From contig NZ_JBHTKL010000001.1 of NCBI RefSeq assembly GCF_042675915.1, forward strand, positions 248,001-312,000: DNA of 64,000 nt, written 5' to 3'. The notes beneath the pieces are model-generated. The model did not search any database. It was not told the origin of the DNA and saw only the letters and a list, made by a program, of their open reading frames with translations. The stretch is from Thalassobacillus_A hwangdonensis. GTDB lineage: Bacteria; Bacillota; Bacilli; Bacillales; Halobacillaceae. The position numbers were made by a program, and so were the translations under genes. Positions 7,110 to 14,929 of this stretch are shown piece after piece (the stretch's first letter is position 1; every line of letters starts with the position of its first letter).

Positions 7110-7742
7110 ATGAAAGTTCTAGTAGCAGGAGCGAACGGAAGTACAGGAAGACTATTGATACAATATTTGAATGAAGCAAATCATGAGGCTTATGGTTTAA
7201 TCAGAAAAGAAGAACAGAAAAGCGAGATAGAAAAGCTAGGCGGAACACCGATTTTGGCTGACTTGGAAGGGGACGTCGGCCATGCTGTAAAAGGCATGGA
7301 TGCAGTGATGTTTGCTGCAGGTTCCGGTTCAAGCACAGGTGCCGACAAGACCGAATCCGTCGATCGTGATGGTGCCATCAACTTAATTAAATCAACCGAG
7401 AAGTTCGGTATTAAAAAGTTCGTGATGTTGAGTGCAATGGCAGCGGATGATCCAAGCCGCGGCAATGAGGCGTTGGAATTCTACCTGAAAATGAAGGGAG
7501 AAGCGGACGATTATCTGAAGAATACGGAACTTGACTATACAATCGTTCGTCCTGGTGCATTGACGGATGGAGAAAGCACCAGCAAGATTCAGGTAGGCGA
7601 ATCTGTCGACAGAGGAGAAGTTTCAAGAGCAGATGTTGCGAAAACAATGATTGCATCCTTGAATGAACCAAACGCATACCACAAAACCTTCGAAATGATC
7701 GAAGGAGATACGCAAATCGAAGAGGCATTAAAACAATTATAA
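7110..7742 (+). CDS. NAD(P)-binding SDR (atypical, YhfK-like)
   Basis: ATG at 7110, nine bases after TTTGGAGG. The 210-residue protein begins MKVLVAGANGSTGRLLIQYL, a Rossmann motif GxxGxTG, followed by MFAAGSGSSTGADKT, VMLSAMAADDP and the YTIVRPGAL segment of the NmrA-like/SDR_a5 group. It matches the length of B. subtilis YhfK/YwnB-type proteins. A catalytic Tyr-x3-Lys pair in the classical SDR position is not obvious (FYLKMKGEAD is the nearest), so it may act as an NAD(P)H-binding sensor or isomerase. The substrate is unknown. It appears monocistronic and ends at a strong terminator. Confidence 0.85.
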   Translation: MKVLVAGANGSTGRLLIQYLNEANHEAYGLIRKEEQKSEIEKLGGTPILADLEGDVGHAVKGMDAVMFAAGSGSSTGADKTESVDRDGAINLIKSTEKFGIKKFVMLSAMAADDPSRGNEALEFYLKMKGEADDYLKNTELDYTIVRPGALTDGESTSKIQVGESVDRGEVSRADVAKTMIASLNEPNAYHKTFEMIEGDTQIEEALKQL

Positions 7743-7757
7743 AAAAAGCTTAAGAAA

Positions 7758-7794
7758 AAAGCCGAGCAATGCACCCGCATTGTTCGGCTTTTAC
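7758..7794. terminator. bidirectional terminator
   Basis: AAAGCCGAGCAATGC pairs with GCATTGTTCGGCTTT around a four-base loop, with A/T runs on both sides. It serves the SDR gene (+) and the phn operon (-). Confidence 0.92.
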
Positions 7795-7806
7795 TTTTCA
7801 TGATGG

Positions 7807-8634
7807 TTATACAATTCGTTTACGTATGCTGGCACTGAAGTAGTCGATAACTGTAACAACGACGATGATCGCCATTACGATCAACCCGACTTCTCCCCAG
7901 TTCCGATTTGCTGCAGAGATGACAATCAGCGTTCCGATACCCCCGGCACCGATGACACCAAGAATCGTCGAAGCACGTACATCAATTTCAAACCGGTAGA
8001 TGGCGTAGCTTAGAAACTCAGGAAATACTTGAGGGAGAATCCCATAAAACAAAATTTGTGTTTTATTTGCCCCATTTGCTTCCATCGCTTCCACGACATT
8101 CATATCGATCGTTTCAATTACCTCACCATACAGTTTTCCTAACATACCTGTTGAACCGATTGCGATTGCTAGTACCCCGGCAAAAGCACTTGGTCCGACA
8201 GATGCAACGAAAATAAGTGCCAACAGGATTTCCGGGAATGTTCGGATTGCATTCAACCATAGCTTGAAGAATCCATTGGCTATTTTACCACCCCATGTAG
8301 TTCCCATCATATTTTTGGCTGTCAGGAAACCTAAAGGAACAGCAAGAATCGCTGCCATCAACGAACCTGTAAACGCGATGAATAGAGTTTCCAGAATAAG
8401 CGACATGATTCTTCCGAATTGAGAAAAATCAAATTGGAACATCTGCGGGATGATCCTGTTGAAGCTTTCGATCGTCCGTACACTCAACAAGCGGTCAAAG
8501 TTGATTCGTTCAAGCATACCTAATATGGACCAGATGATCAAAAAGATGAAAAGGGCTGCCAGGGCAAGTTTTTTCAACACACTCCATATCATCAGTTTTG
8601 GACGGGGAGGAAGTGTCAATGCTTTTTCACTCAT
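7807..8634 (-). CDS. phnE: phosphonate-type ABC transporter permease (second)
   Basis: A 275-residue membrane protein with about six helices and the binding-protein-dependent permease signature EAMEANGANKTQILFYGILPQ (EAA-loop). It also has the PhnE-typical RASTILGVIGAGGIG near the C-terminus. Its ATG at 8634 overlaps the stop of the upstream permease (ATGA), so the two are translationally coupled, probably as a heterodimeric channel. It is the last gene of phnD-phnC-phnE-phnE. No C-P lyase or phosphonatase gene is present in the window, so the substrate could be a phosphonate, phosphite or phosphate ester. Confidence 0.92.
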   Translation of the reverse strand: MSEKALTLPPRPKLMIWSVLKKLALAALFIFLIIWSILGMLERINFDRLLSVRTIESFNRIIPQMFQFDFSQFGRIMSLILETLFIAFTGSLMAAILAVPLGFLTAKNMMGTTWGGKIANGFFKLWLNAIRTFPEILLALIFVASVGPSAFAGVLAIAIGSTGMLGKLYGEVIETIDMNVVEAMEANGANKTQILFYGILPQVFPEFLSYAIYRFEIDVRASTILGVIGAGGIGTLIVISAANRNWGEVGLIVMAIIVVVTVIDYFSASIRKRIV

Positions 8635-9446
8635 AATAACGCCTCCCTGATTTTATTACTGATCAGATCGATGATGATGACTACGATAAATACAATGACA
8701 ACGATTGACATTGCAGCTGTATAGTTCAGGAAATTGATCTGCTGCTGAATCAACAGACCGATACCACCTGCGCCGACGAATCCCAGTACGACAGAGGCGC
8801 GGATATTGATTTCAAATACATACAAAGAGAATGAAGTGAACTGAGGCAATACTTGCGGTACGACAGCATACCAGATTACCTGGAAGGTGTTTCCGCCGGA
8901 AGCCTGGATGGATTCCATCTGATGTGGATCGATTGCCTCGATCGTTTCACTGATCAGCTTCGCAAGGATACCCAGGGAGAAGATGATCAATGCCATGATC
9001 CCTGAGAAGGCGCCGATACCGAATAATCCGACAAAAATGACGGCTAAAATCAATTCGGGTATCGTACGCATGATGTTCAAGAAACTTTTTGCACCATTAT
9101 AAATCCATTTATTATGTACGATGTTGTTGGCAGCCAGGAGACTTAAAGGAACACATAGAACTGCAGCAATGGAAGTAGCAATCACTGCCATTTGAATCGT
9201 TTCTGCCAGTTTAGGCCAGACGAGTGATGCGTAGTTCATGTTCGGCGGCCACATTTGACTGAGCATCCTGCCGACATTGGTAAAGAATTCTTCATTGAAA
9301 CGCAGGATGGATGATTCCGTTTTATAGGAACTGATCAAATAAGTAATGATGATGGCTGCGACAATCAATAAATTCTGGATACGTTTCCTTCTTGAATTGA
9401 GGCCAGGTGTCTGAGTATTAGTGTGAGACTGCTTCAGCTGACTCAT
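8631..9446 (-). CDS. phnE: phosphonate-type ABC transporter permease (first)
   Basis: 271 residues; a short hydrophilic N-terminus (MSQLKQSHTNTQTPG), then about six membrane segments. The EAA-loop IEAIDPHQMESIQASGGNTF and the PhnE motif RASVVLGFVGAGGIG are visible. The reading frame starts inside the 3' end of phnC (29-base overlap) behind AGAGGAAG, indicating coupled translation. Two dissimilar PhnE paralogues in tandem are common in Gram-positive phn operons. Confidence 0.92.
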   Translation of the reverse strand: MSQLKQSHTNTQTPGLNSRRKRIQNLLIVAAIIITYLISSYKTESSILRFNEEFFTNVGRMLSQMWPPNMNYASLVWPKLAETIQMAVIATSIAAVLCVPLSLLAANNIVHNKWIYNGAKSFLNIMRTIPELILAVIFVGLFGIGAFSGIMALIIFSLGILAKLISETIEAIDPHQMESIQASGGNTFQVIWYAVVPQVLPQFTSFSLYVFEINIRASVVLGFVGAGGIGLLIQQQINFLNYTAAMSIVVIVFIVVIIIDLISNKIREALL

Positions 9447-10218
9447 CTTCCTCTTGACCTCCTCTTAAATCATCACTTCGGATTTTACGACCGTAAATAT
9501 CTTCAAAAGTAGATTCTGAAACCTGTGATGCTGGACCGTCGAATACGACCTGACCTTCACGCATTCCGATGATTCGATCTGCATATTCCATCGCCATATC
9601 GATGAAGTGGAGATTGACGATAGTAGTGATGTTATCTTCTTTATTGATTTGCTTCAAATAAGTCATCACCTGATGAGAGGTTGGTGGATCAAGACTTGCC
9701 ACCGGTTCATCCGCTAAGATCACTTTCGGCTGCTGTGTCAGCACTCGTGCAATCGATACACGCTGCTGCTGTCCGCCACTAAGTTGATCCGCACGCGCAT
9801 GCACTTTATCACCGATGTTGACACGCTTCAGGCTTTCGTATGCAAGTGAGAGGTCTTTCTTCGGGTACAAATTGAACATGCTCTTGAATGTAGACGTGTA
9901 ACCCAATCTGCCAGCGATCACGTTTTTCATGACCGTACTACGTTTGACCAGGTTATGCTGCTGAAAAATCATTCCCACTTCTGTACGCAGTTTTCTCAAT
10001 TGCTTTGGATTGTACTTCAGGATGTTGTCGCCATCGATATTCAGTTCGCCATCCGTTGGGCTGACTAGCCTGTTGATGCTGCGGATGAACGTAGATTTAC
10101 CCGCGCCAGACAAGCCGACAATTACAACGAATTCACCTTCATTGATGGTGACATTGATATCTTTCAGTCCCTGGGTCCCATTGGGATAGACGAGGGAGAG
10201 ATCTTTAAATTCAATCAT
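9418..10218 (-). CDS. phnC: phosphonate-type ABC transporter ATPase
   Basis: 266 residues with Walker A GLSGAGKST (residues 35-43), a Q-loop at MIFQQHN, signature LSGGQQQR, Walker B VILADEP and an H-loop in LHFIDM. The SGAGKS Walker A and the LVKRSTVMKNV region are typical of PhnC. An AGGAGTG Shine-Dalgarno precedes the ATG. It powers uptake through the two PhnE permeases. The last 20 residues form an acidic tail overlapping the next gene. Confidence 0.94.
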   Translation of the reverse strand: MIEFKDLSLVYPNGTQGLKDINVTINEGEFVVIVGLSGAGKSTFIRSINRLVSPTDGELNIDGDNILKYNPKQLRKLRTEVGMIFQQHNLVKRSTVMKNVIAGRLGYTSTFKSMFNLYPKKDLSLAYESLKRVNIGDKVHARADQLSGGQQQRVSIARVLTQQPKVILADEPVASLDPPTSHQVMTYLKQINKEDNITTIVNLHFIDMAMEYADRIIGMREGQVVFDGPASQVSESTFEDIYGRKIRSDDLRGGQEEDESAEAVSH

Positions 10219-10245
10219 GTCTTCACTCCTATCGGAAAATACAGA

Positions 10246-10272
10246 AATAGGGAGAAGAAGCTTCTCCCTATT
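10246..10272 (-). terminator. intercistronic hairpin between phnD and phnC
   Basis: AATAGGGAGAAG and CTTCTCCCTATT form a 12-base stem with a three-base loop, about 45 bases after the phnD stop. The tail on the minus strand is TCTGTATTTTCC, a weak U-tract. It may protect or partly terminate the message so that the binding protein is made in excess over the transporter. Confidence 0.6.
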
Positions 10273-10315
10273 CTACAATTCATTTATGGTTGTTGGGATA
10301 TTCATCTGTATGAAC

Positions 10316-11233
10316 TTACATGTCGTCGATGTTGATGGAATCTTTGAATTTAGCGTAAGTGTCACGTACAACCTGGTAGTCTTCGCTTTCCGCTTCTACA
10401 ATAGCGTCCCAGCTGTAAACTTCGTTCATGACCTTGATCATCTCTTCATTGTCATTGAAGGATAGGAATGCTTCCTGGATGTCTTTCTTCAAGTCTTCAT
10501 CCAATTCTGGAGTTACAGAAATCGTATCGTTAGGAATCCAATCTGTGTATCCGATGACTTTCGTTTCATCCATGATTTCTGGATATTCCTCTTCAAGATC
10601 ACCACGTGCATCTTCAAATGTTGTTGCTACATCTGCATTGCCATCCAATACTGCTACGATTGCATTATCATGACCGCCAGCAGAAATGGTTTCAGAGAAA
10701 AAGCCATTTTGTACATCTTCCACTTCGAATTCTTTCATGATCTGATTGGCAGGGAAAAGGAATCCGGAAGTAGACGTTACATCCGGTACCGCCCATGTCT
10801 TTCCTTCAAGATCAGCAAGCGTTTCGATTCCGGAGTCTGCACGAACTACGTACTGAGCGCGGTACTGATCGCTTCCATAACGCTCGGATTTAAGCATTAC
10901 TTCGATATCATATTTTTCTTCTGCAAGGACAAATGCGAATGCAGGAAGGAATCCGATATGTATAGTGCCGCTTCCCATACCTTCAACTACTGCAGAATAA
11001 CTGTTCATCACTTTTCCTTCTACTTCTACGCCAAGCTTGTCTGAAAGTTCTTTAGCAAGAGGCTCAACTGTGTCCGCAATTTTGTCAGAATCCTGTGATG
11101 GAACAAATCCCATGACGATTTTTTCAGGTTTTGCTTCACTGTCTCCACCTGCAGCATCCCCTTCATCAGAACCACAAGCTGCTAAAACAAACAACATACT
11201 TGCAGTTACCAGCAACATCAACCATTTTTTCAT
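10316..11233 (-). CDS. phnD: phosphonate-type ABC transporter substrate-binding lipoprotein
   Basis: 305 residues; a lipoprotein signal with lipobox LAAC (Cys20), then an acidic linker. VMGFVPSQDSDKI begins the PhnD/PstS-like type 2 periplasmic binding domain, and the conserved VRADSGIETLADLEGKTWAVPDVTS-type hinge region follows, with HDNAIVAVLDGNADVATTFEDARG. The protein is tethered outside the membrane and captures a phosphorus oxyanion compound. A strong AAGGGGGAG precedes the ATG. First gene of the operon; a promoter and a PhoP-like box array lie upstream. Confidence 0.92.
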   Translation of the reverse strand: MKKWLMLLVTASMLFVLAACGSDEGDAAGGDSEAKPEKIVMGFVPSQDSDKIADTVEPLAKELSDKLGVEVEGKVMNSYSAVVEGMGSGTIHIGFLPAFAFVLAEEKYDIEVMLKSERYGSDQYRAQYVVRADSGIETLADLEGKTWAVPDVTSTSGFLFPANQIMKEFEVEDVQNGFFSETISAGGHDNAIVAVLDGNADVATTFEDARGDLEEEYPEIMDETKVIGYTDWIPNDTISVTPELDEDLKKDIQEAFLSFNDNEEMIKVMNEVYSWDAIVEAESEDYQVVRDTYAKFKDSINIDDM

Positions 11234-11276
11234 TTGACTTTCTCCCCCTTAGGAATTTTGAATTGTTTGCAAATTC

Positions 11277-11305
11277 ATTATAATTTAATTACAGAAGGGT
11301 TACAA
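11277..11305 (-). promoter_or_regulatory. candidate sigma-A promoter of phnD
   Basis: On the minus strand TTGTAA (11305-11300) and TATAAT (11282-11277) are 17 bases apart, 44 bases before the phnD ATG. The -35 match is poor, as expected for an activator-dependent promoter, and it overlaps a PhoP-like box. Confidence 0.55.
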
Positions 11306-11338
11306 CAGCATTAACCAATAATTAACACAGATTTACAA
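11289..11338 (+). promoter_or_regulatory. array of five PhoP-like boxes at 11-base period
   Basis: TTACAG (11289), TTACAA (11300), TTAACC (11311), TTAACA (11322) and TTACAA (11333) each start exactly 11 bases apart. The B. subtilis PhoP box is TT(A/C/T)A(C/T)A repeated with about five bases between units. The array lies between the divergent phnD and HAD hydrolase genes, oriented along the plus strand toward the hydrolase, and overlaps the -35 region of the phnD promoter. Confidence 0.65.
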
Positions 11339-11357
11339 AATCATAAAATATTACTAG

Positions 11358-11363
11358 TATAAT
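11358..11363 (+). promoter_or_regulatory. -10 element of the HAD hydrolase gene
   Basis: TATAAT 20 bases downstream of the last PhoP-like box and 37 bases before the GTG at 11400. No -35 hexamer is recognisable 17 bases upstream, where the PhoP-like boxes lie, which fits an activated Pho promoter. Confidence 0.5.
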
Positions 11364-11399
11364 GAATAAAGAACAATCATTAAAAAGGGAGAGAATGAA

Positions 11400-12221
11400 G
11401 TGACGTTAAATGAAGCGCCTTGTCTTATATTTGATCTCGATGGCACGTTGTATGAAGATACCGACCATTTCGACTATTATGCTGCACAACTGAAAGAAAA
11501 GCTTCCAGCGGATAAAAAGGCAGAGTTCGAAGCGGATTATCATAGTATCCTCAATGGTGCTCATCCTTTAACCATTGGAAAAGCTTATGATATCGAACAT
11601 GATGCAATACTGACACTCGATCCATTCACGAATAAAGTTACAGAAGCACATACTTGGGAAGGAGAAATGTGGAATCAAACTCAAATAGAAAAAGCGTATC
11701 CAGAGGCACTCAGTTATGATTTTGAGCGTATGATTGCAATCGGAGATGGCTGGTGGCTGCCTTTTTCAGCAGCAGTACATCACGGCCTACACATGAAAGA
11801 TACATATCACTGTTATGTGAAAACCAAGGAGTACATGGTTTCAGAAGAATTCCAGTTGACACAGACACCTGGCTTGAAGGATTGGCTGACAAAGTGGAAA
11901 GAAGAGAAGCACCTGATTCTGATGACGAATAGTGAAGCATACGATGTGGAAAATTTACTTAGGGAGTTGGAGTTGGAGGGATTATTCCATGAAGTGATCA
12001 CTTCTGCCCAAAAGCCTTCGATGACGGATAACCATTTCGATCGTGTTTTAAAAGAACTTCCATACAAACCGGAAGAAATCATTTCAATCGGCGACAATTT
12101 CATAAACGAAGTAGCACCTGCTTTGCAAAAGGGGATGCATGCAATCTTTATCCAGCCACGTCCTGTAACAATTGAACATGAACGACTGCATGTTGTGAAA
12201 AGCCTGCAGGAACTACTATGA
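11400..12221 (+). CDS. HAD-family hydrolase, possibly phosphate-regulated
   Basis: GTG start at 11400 behind GGGAGAG. The 273 residues have HAD motif I FDLDGTLYED, motif II LMTNS, motif III in SAQKPSMTDNHF and motif IV SIGDNFINEVAPA, so all four catalytic motifs are intact. A helical cap of about 150 residues sits between motifs I and II, as in C1-cap phosphatases. It lacks the FDWAGTT opening of phosphonoacetaldehyde hydrolase (PhnX), so it is not obviously a phosphonatase. Divergence from phnDCEE and the shared PhoP-like array suggest a role in recovering phosphate; the substrate is unknown. Confidence 0.85.
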   Translation: MTLNEAPCLIFDLDGTLYEDTDHFDYYAAQLKEKLPADKKAEFEADYHSILNGAHPLTIGKAYDIEHDAILTLDPFTNKVTEAHTWEGEMWNQTQIEKAYPEALSYDFERMIAIGDGWWLPFSAAVHHGLHMKDTYHCYVKTKEYMVSEEFQLTQTPGLKDWLTKWKEEKHLILMTNSEAYDVENLLRELELEGLFHEVITSAQKPSMTDNHFDRVLKELPYKPEEIISIGDNFINEVAPALQKGMHAIFIQPRPVTIEHERLHVVKSLQELL

Positions 12222-12252
12222 AAAGAAGCACTGCTCATGGCAGTGCTTCTTT
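12221..12252 (+). terminator. terminator after the HAD hydrolase
   Basis: AAAAGAAGCACTGC and GCAGTGCTTCTTT form the stem, starting at the stop codon. Confidence 0.88.
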
Positions 12253-12266
12253 CATGGGAAGTGAAC

Positions 12267-12464
12267 CTACTGCAGCTGGTTATGCTGGCGCAATTGCTGT
12301 TCCAACTGTTGCAATTGTTGCTTTTCTTCAGGTGAGCAATCTGCATAGGCAGATTGGATCGCTTGTTGAGCTGCCTGCTTTTCCTGTTCACGGTTTTCTC
12401 CGCGAGCATTTGTGAAGCGGTTAACGGCTTCTTTCGCATTTTGGAAAATGTTATTGTTGGCCAT
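12267..12464 (-). CDS. small DUF3813-like protein
   Basis: 65 residues: MANNNIFQNAKEAVNRFTNA followed by a Gln/Glu-rich helix (EKQAAQQAIQSAYADCSPEE, then QQLQQLEQQL). The AxxAxxxAxxxSxxEEKQxLxxLExQL pattern is typical of small DUF3813 proteins of Bacillaceae, which occur near yitU. AGGAGGG lies 8 bases before the ATG, within the end of the upstream 49-codon gene. Function is not known. Confidence 0.7.
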   Translation of the reverse strand: MANNNIFQNAKEAVNRFTNARGENREQEKQAAQQAIQSAYADCSPEEKQQLQQLEQQLRQHNQLQ

Positions 12465-12465
12465 C

Positions 12466-12615
12466 TTAAAACCCTCCTACCGTGTGTTGGTCGGCTTCCT
12501 CACGTTTTCGTTCCGTATCAGAAAAGCGCTCACGGTATGGGAACCGCTCATCGTGCTTCTTGACCGAATCGGATCCTTGCTGGACAAAACGTTTGGATTT
12601 GCTGCGTTTACTCAT
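12466..12615 (-). CDS. small charged hypothetical protein
   Basis: A 49-codon frame beginning MSKRSKSKRFVQQGSDSVKK, with a charged middle (HDERFPYRERFSDTERKREE). A GGGAGGG Shine-Dalgarno lies seven bases before the ATG, and the stop codon is one base before the start of the DUF3813-like gene, so the pair is probably translationally coupled. I recognise no family. The charged, disordered composition resembles small spore or cytosolic proteins of bacilli. Confidence 0.55.
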   Translation of the reverse strand: MSKRSKSKRFVQQGSDSVKKHDERFPYRERFSDTERKREEADQHTVGGF

Positions 12616-12632
12616 GCCAAGCCCTCCCGACT

Positions 12633-12669
12633 AAAAAAAGCCTGAACGTTATCTGCAACGTTCAAGCTT
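12633..12669 (-). terminator. terminator after yitU
   Basis: On the minus strand AAGCTTGAACGTT and AACGTTCAGGCTT pair and are followed by a run of T. Confidence 0.88.
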
Positions 12670-12712
12670 AGTATGGGAGTATTGCTTAGGTTTATTATGC
12701 CCAATTAATGGT

Positions 12713-13546
12713 TCAGATGGCTTTCGTGTTCAATTTCAAATAATCTTCAAGAAACTCACCGATTCCATCTTCCATATTCGAACCAGTAATGTGTTTAGCG
12801 ACGTTCTTCAATGGATCGATTCCATTGTGCATCGCAACACCGACACCAGCATAATCAATCATTTCCAGGTCATTATCTTCGTCCCCGAACGCAATGATCC
12901 GCTCTTTAGGGATATGATAATAACGGGAAATCTTATCTAATCCGACGGCTTTGTTCAAACCTTTCCGGACGATTTCGATGACGTGCCATGGAGCCCCCCA
13001 TTTGCGGTGTTCGATCATGGATGCATGATTATCCTGCAGTTCCTGGCGCAATGCTTTGATTTGTTCTTCGTGAGGATAGATAAGCAGTGAAGTCGGATCT
13101 TGCTGAAGATGTGTTTTCAAGCTTCCTACCGTCACAGGGTTTTCACCTGTATTCGCTACAAAAATGTCCATCATTTCATCATCATGCTGATCAAGATAGA
13201 CATCATCCTTGATTTCTGCAAGTACATTTTTTACACCTAAATCGTAACAATGATGGATGATGCGCTTAGCTGTACGGATCGGCAATGGTGTATGAAGTGC
13301 ATCCCATTTATGGTCAGTCGGATGGTGAATCAACGCACCGTTGAAATTGACCATCGGTGTGTCCAATCCTAATTCGTGATAATACTGGATGCTTGCTCGA
13401 TGGGGACGGCCTGTGGCAATCACTACGACATGCCCTTCCTCTTTTGCCTGAAGCACCACTTGTTTGGTACGGTCACTGATGACTTTGTCATCCGTCAGTA
13501 ATGTCCCGTCCAAATCAAGTGCGATTAAATGTTTTTCTTTTTTCAT
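12713..13546 (-). CDS. yitU: Cof-type HAD phosphatase YitU
   Basis: 277 residues from ATG 13546, eight bases after GAGGTG (an in-frame GTG nine bases further upstream is less likely). Motif I LIALDLDGTLLTDD, motif II VIATGRPH, the Lys of motif III in GLNKAVGLDKI and motif IV AFGDEDNDLEMIDYAG are all intact, with a C2-type cap between II and III. B. subtilis YitU can remove the phosphate of 5-amino-6-(5-phosphoribitylamino)uracil in riboflavin synthesis, so this homologue may have the same or a broad sugar-phosphate activity. The order yitU-yitV-yitW is conserved. Confidence 0.9.
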   Translation of the reverse strand: MKKEKHLIALDLDGTLLTDDKVISDRTKQVVLQAKEEGHVVVIATGRPHRASIQYYHELGLDTPMVNFNGALIHHPTDHKWDALHTPLPIRTAKRIIHHCYDLGVKNVLAEIKDDVYLDQHDDEMMDIFVANTGENPVTVGSLKTHLQQDPTSLLIYPHEEQIKALRQELQDNHASMIEHRKWGAPWHVIEIVRKGLNKAVGLDKISRYYHIPKERIIAFGDEDNDLEMIDYAGVGVAMHNGIDPLKNVAKHITGSNMEDGIGEFLEDYLKLNTKAI

Positions 13547-13709
13547 ATTATTCACCTCATTATGTTACTTAGTGTAGCGATACCTGGGCTGATTTGTAAA
13601 GCAGGGATAGTTTTACTTTTCTTTGTTTTAGTGTAGTGATAGGATTTAATTATACAATGTAAATATTAGGATGAGTTTAACATACTGTAAAAAAGCGAGG
13701 TCAGTTGAA

Positions 13710-14474
13710 ATGATAGGGGTATATCGGGAAACAATCGAAGATATTCCGGTATTGGTCGTCGTGGAGGCAGATAAGTATGACCAGGCCTTACCGGTGTTTA
13801 CATACTTTCATGGGTTTACATCAGCAAAAGAGCATAACCTTGCGCAGGCGTATTTGTTAGCTGCTAAAGGAGTCAGAGTAATCTTACCGGACAGTCTTGA
13901 CCATGGTGACAGGGAAATCGAACAGACGGATCGGGAGCTGCAGTTCAAGTTTTGGGAAATTGTTGGGAGGAATCTTCAAGACTTGGTTACAATAAAAAAC
14001 GTTATGGATTCCCGAAATCTGATCAAGGATCAGCGGTTCGGTGTGGGTGGAACAAGTATGGGTGGCGTGACAGCAAGTGCAGCAATGACGCAGTATCCAT
14101 GGGTGTCACTTGCAGCTGTCATGATGGGTTCGCCAAAACCGGTCGCTTTCGCTGAAAAGATGATTGATGATGTGAAACGCGCTGGAGTCGACCTCCCGTT
14201 AGGAGATGAGAAGCTCGCAGAACTGTTTACTTCATTAGAAAAAATCGATCTGTCCAGACAGGTTGAGAAGTTGTACGGCCGCCCGATCTTTTTCTGGCAT
14301 GGAGATGCCGACCCTGTCGTACCATTCGAACATTCCTATGATTTTTACAATGAAGCGATCGCGCATTATAAAAATCCGGAAAACATTAGGTTCCGTAGGG
14401 AAATAGGAAGAGATCATAAAGTAAGTCGATTTGCCATTCTGGAAATGGTCAACTGGCTTGAATTGCACTTATAA
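13710..14474 (+). CDS. yitV: alpha/beta hydrolase, YitV-type esterase
   Basis: Start taken as the ATG at 13710 (GAGG nine bases upstream; MIGVYRETIEDIPVLVV aligns with the family start); the ATG at 13671 has no Shine-Dalgarno. 254 residues with HGFTSAKEHN (oxyanion region), the nucleophile elbow GGTSMGGVTAS, HGDADPVVPFEHS for the acid, and RDHKVSR for the catalytic His. This is a cytosolic prolyl-oligopeptidase-like serine hydrolase. Natural substrate unknown. It is divergent from yitU. Confidence 0.9.
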   Translation: MIGVYRETIEDIPVLVVVEADKYDQALPVFTYFHGFTSAKEHNLAQAYLLAAKGVRVILPDSLDHGDREIEQTDRELQFKFWEIVGRNLQDLVTIKNVMDSRNLIKDQRFGVGGTSMGGVTASAAMTQYPWVSLAAVMMGSPKPVAFAEKMIDDVKRAGVDLPLGDEKLAELFTSLEKIDLSRQVEKLYGRPIFFWHGDADPVVPFEHSYDFYNEAIAHYKNPENIRFRREIGRDHKVSRFAILEMVNWLELHL

Positions 14475-14548
14475 TAGTCACAATCCTTTTAAACGAGCGT
14501 GATTTTTGTTTATAATAGGATAGAACAACTTTGAAGGGGGACGCATTC

Positions 14549-14860
14549 GTGGATAAAGCACTGGAAGAAAACATGATGGGTGCACTTGAAAATGTCATTG
14601 ACCCTGAGCTGGGTATCGATATTGTCAATCTTGGCCTCATCTATGGCGTTGATGTAGATGAAGACGGTGTAGGAATAGTAACAATGACACTGACTGCAAT
14701 GGGATGCCCATTGGCTGGTCACATTGAACAAGACGTAAAACGTGTACTTGCAGACATTCCTGAGTTAAAGGAAGTGCAAGTGAATATTGTATGGAATCCA
14801 CCATGGACGAAGGACAAAATGAGTCGTTATGCAAAAATTGCACTTGGTATTCCGGATTGA
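14549..14860 (+). CDS. yitW: DUF59 / MIP18-type Fe-S assembly factor
   Basis: GTG start at 14549, eight bases after AAGGGGG. The 103-residue product carries NVIDPELGIDIVNLGLIY and the TAMGCPLAGHIEQDV block with the conserved Cys, then VNIVWNPPWTKDKMS, all signatures of the SufT/MIP18 (DUF59) family. These proteins help deliver or assemble Fe-S clusters. It appears monocistronic and ends at a terminator. B. subtilis YitW is the positional equivalent. Confidence 0.92.
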   Translation: MDKALEENMMGALENVIDPELGIDIVNLGLIYGVDVDEDGVGIVTMTLTAMGCPLAGHIEQDVKRVLADIPELKEVQVNIVWNPPWTKDKMSRYAKIALGIPD

Positions 14861-14866
14861 TCATCG

Positions 14867-14897
14867 AAAGCTCTGCCATCAGTGGCAGAGCTTTTTT
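14867..14897 (+). terminator. terminator after yitW
   Basis: AAAGCTCTGCC and GGCAGAGCTTTTTT form a stem with a six-base loop and a T run. Confidence 0.92.
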
Positions 14898-14929
14898 GGA
14901 AGTGGAGGCATTTGGGGGAGAGGGAATAA

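Noticed and set aside
11400..12221. HAD hydrolase as phosphonoacetaldehyde hydrolase PhnX
   Set aside because: The opening motif is FDLDGTLYED, not the FDWAGTT type, and no 2-aminoethylphosphonate transaminase gene is nearby.
11813..12439. 208-codon frame antisense to the HAD hydrolase and across two small genes
   Set aside because: Ser-rich shadow frame without a Shine-Dalgarno, in conflict with three better supported features.
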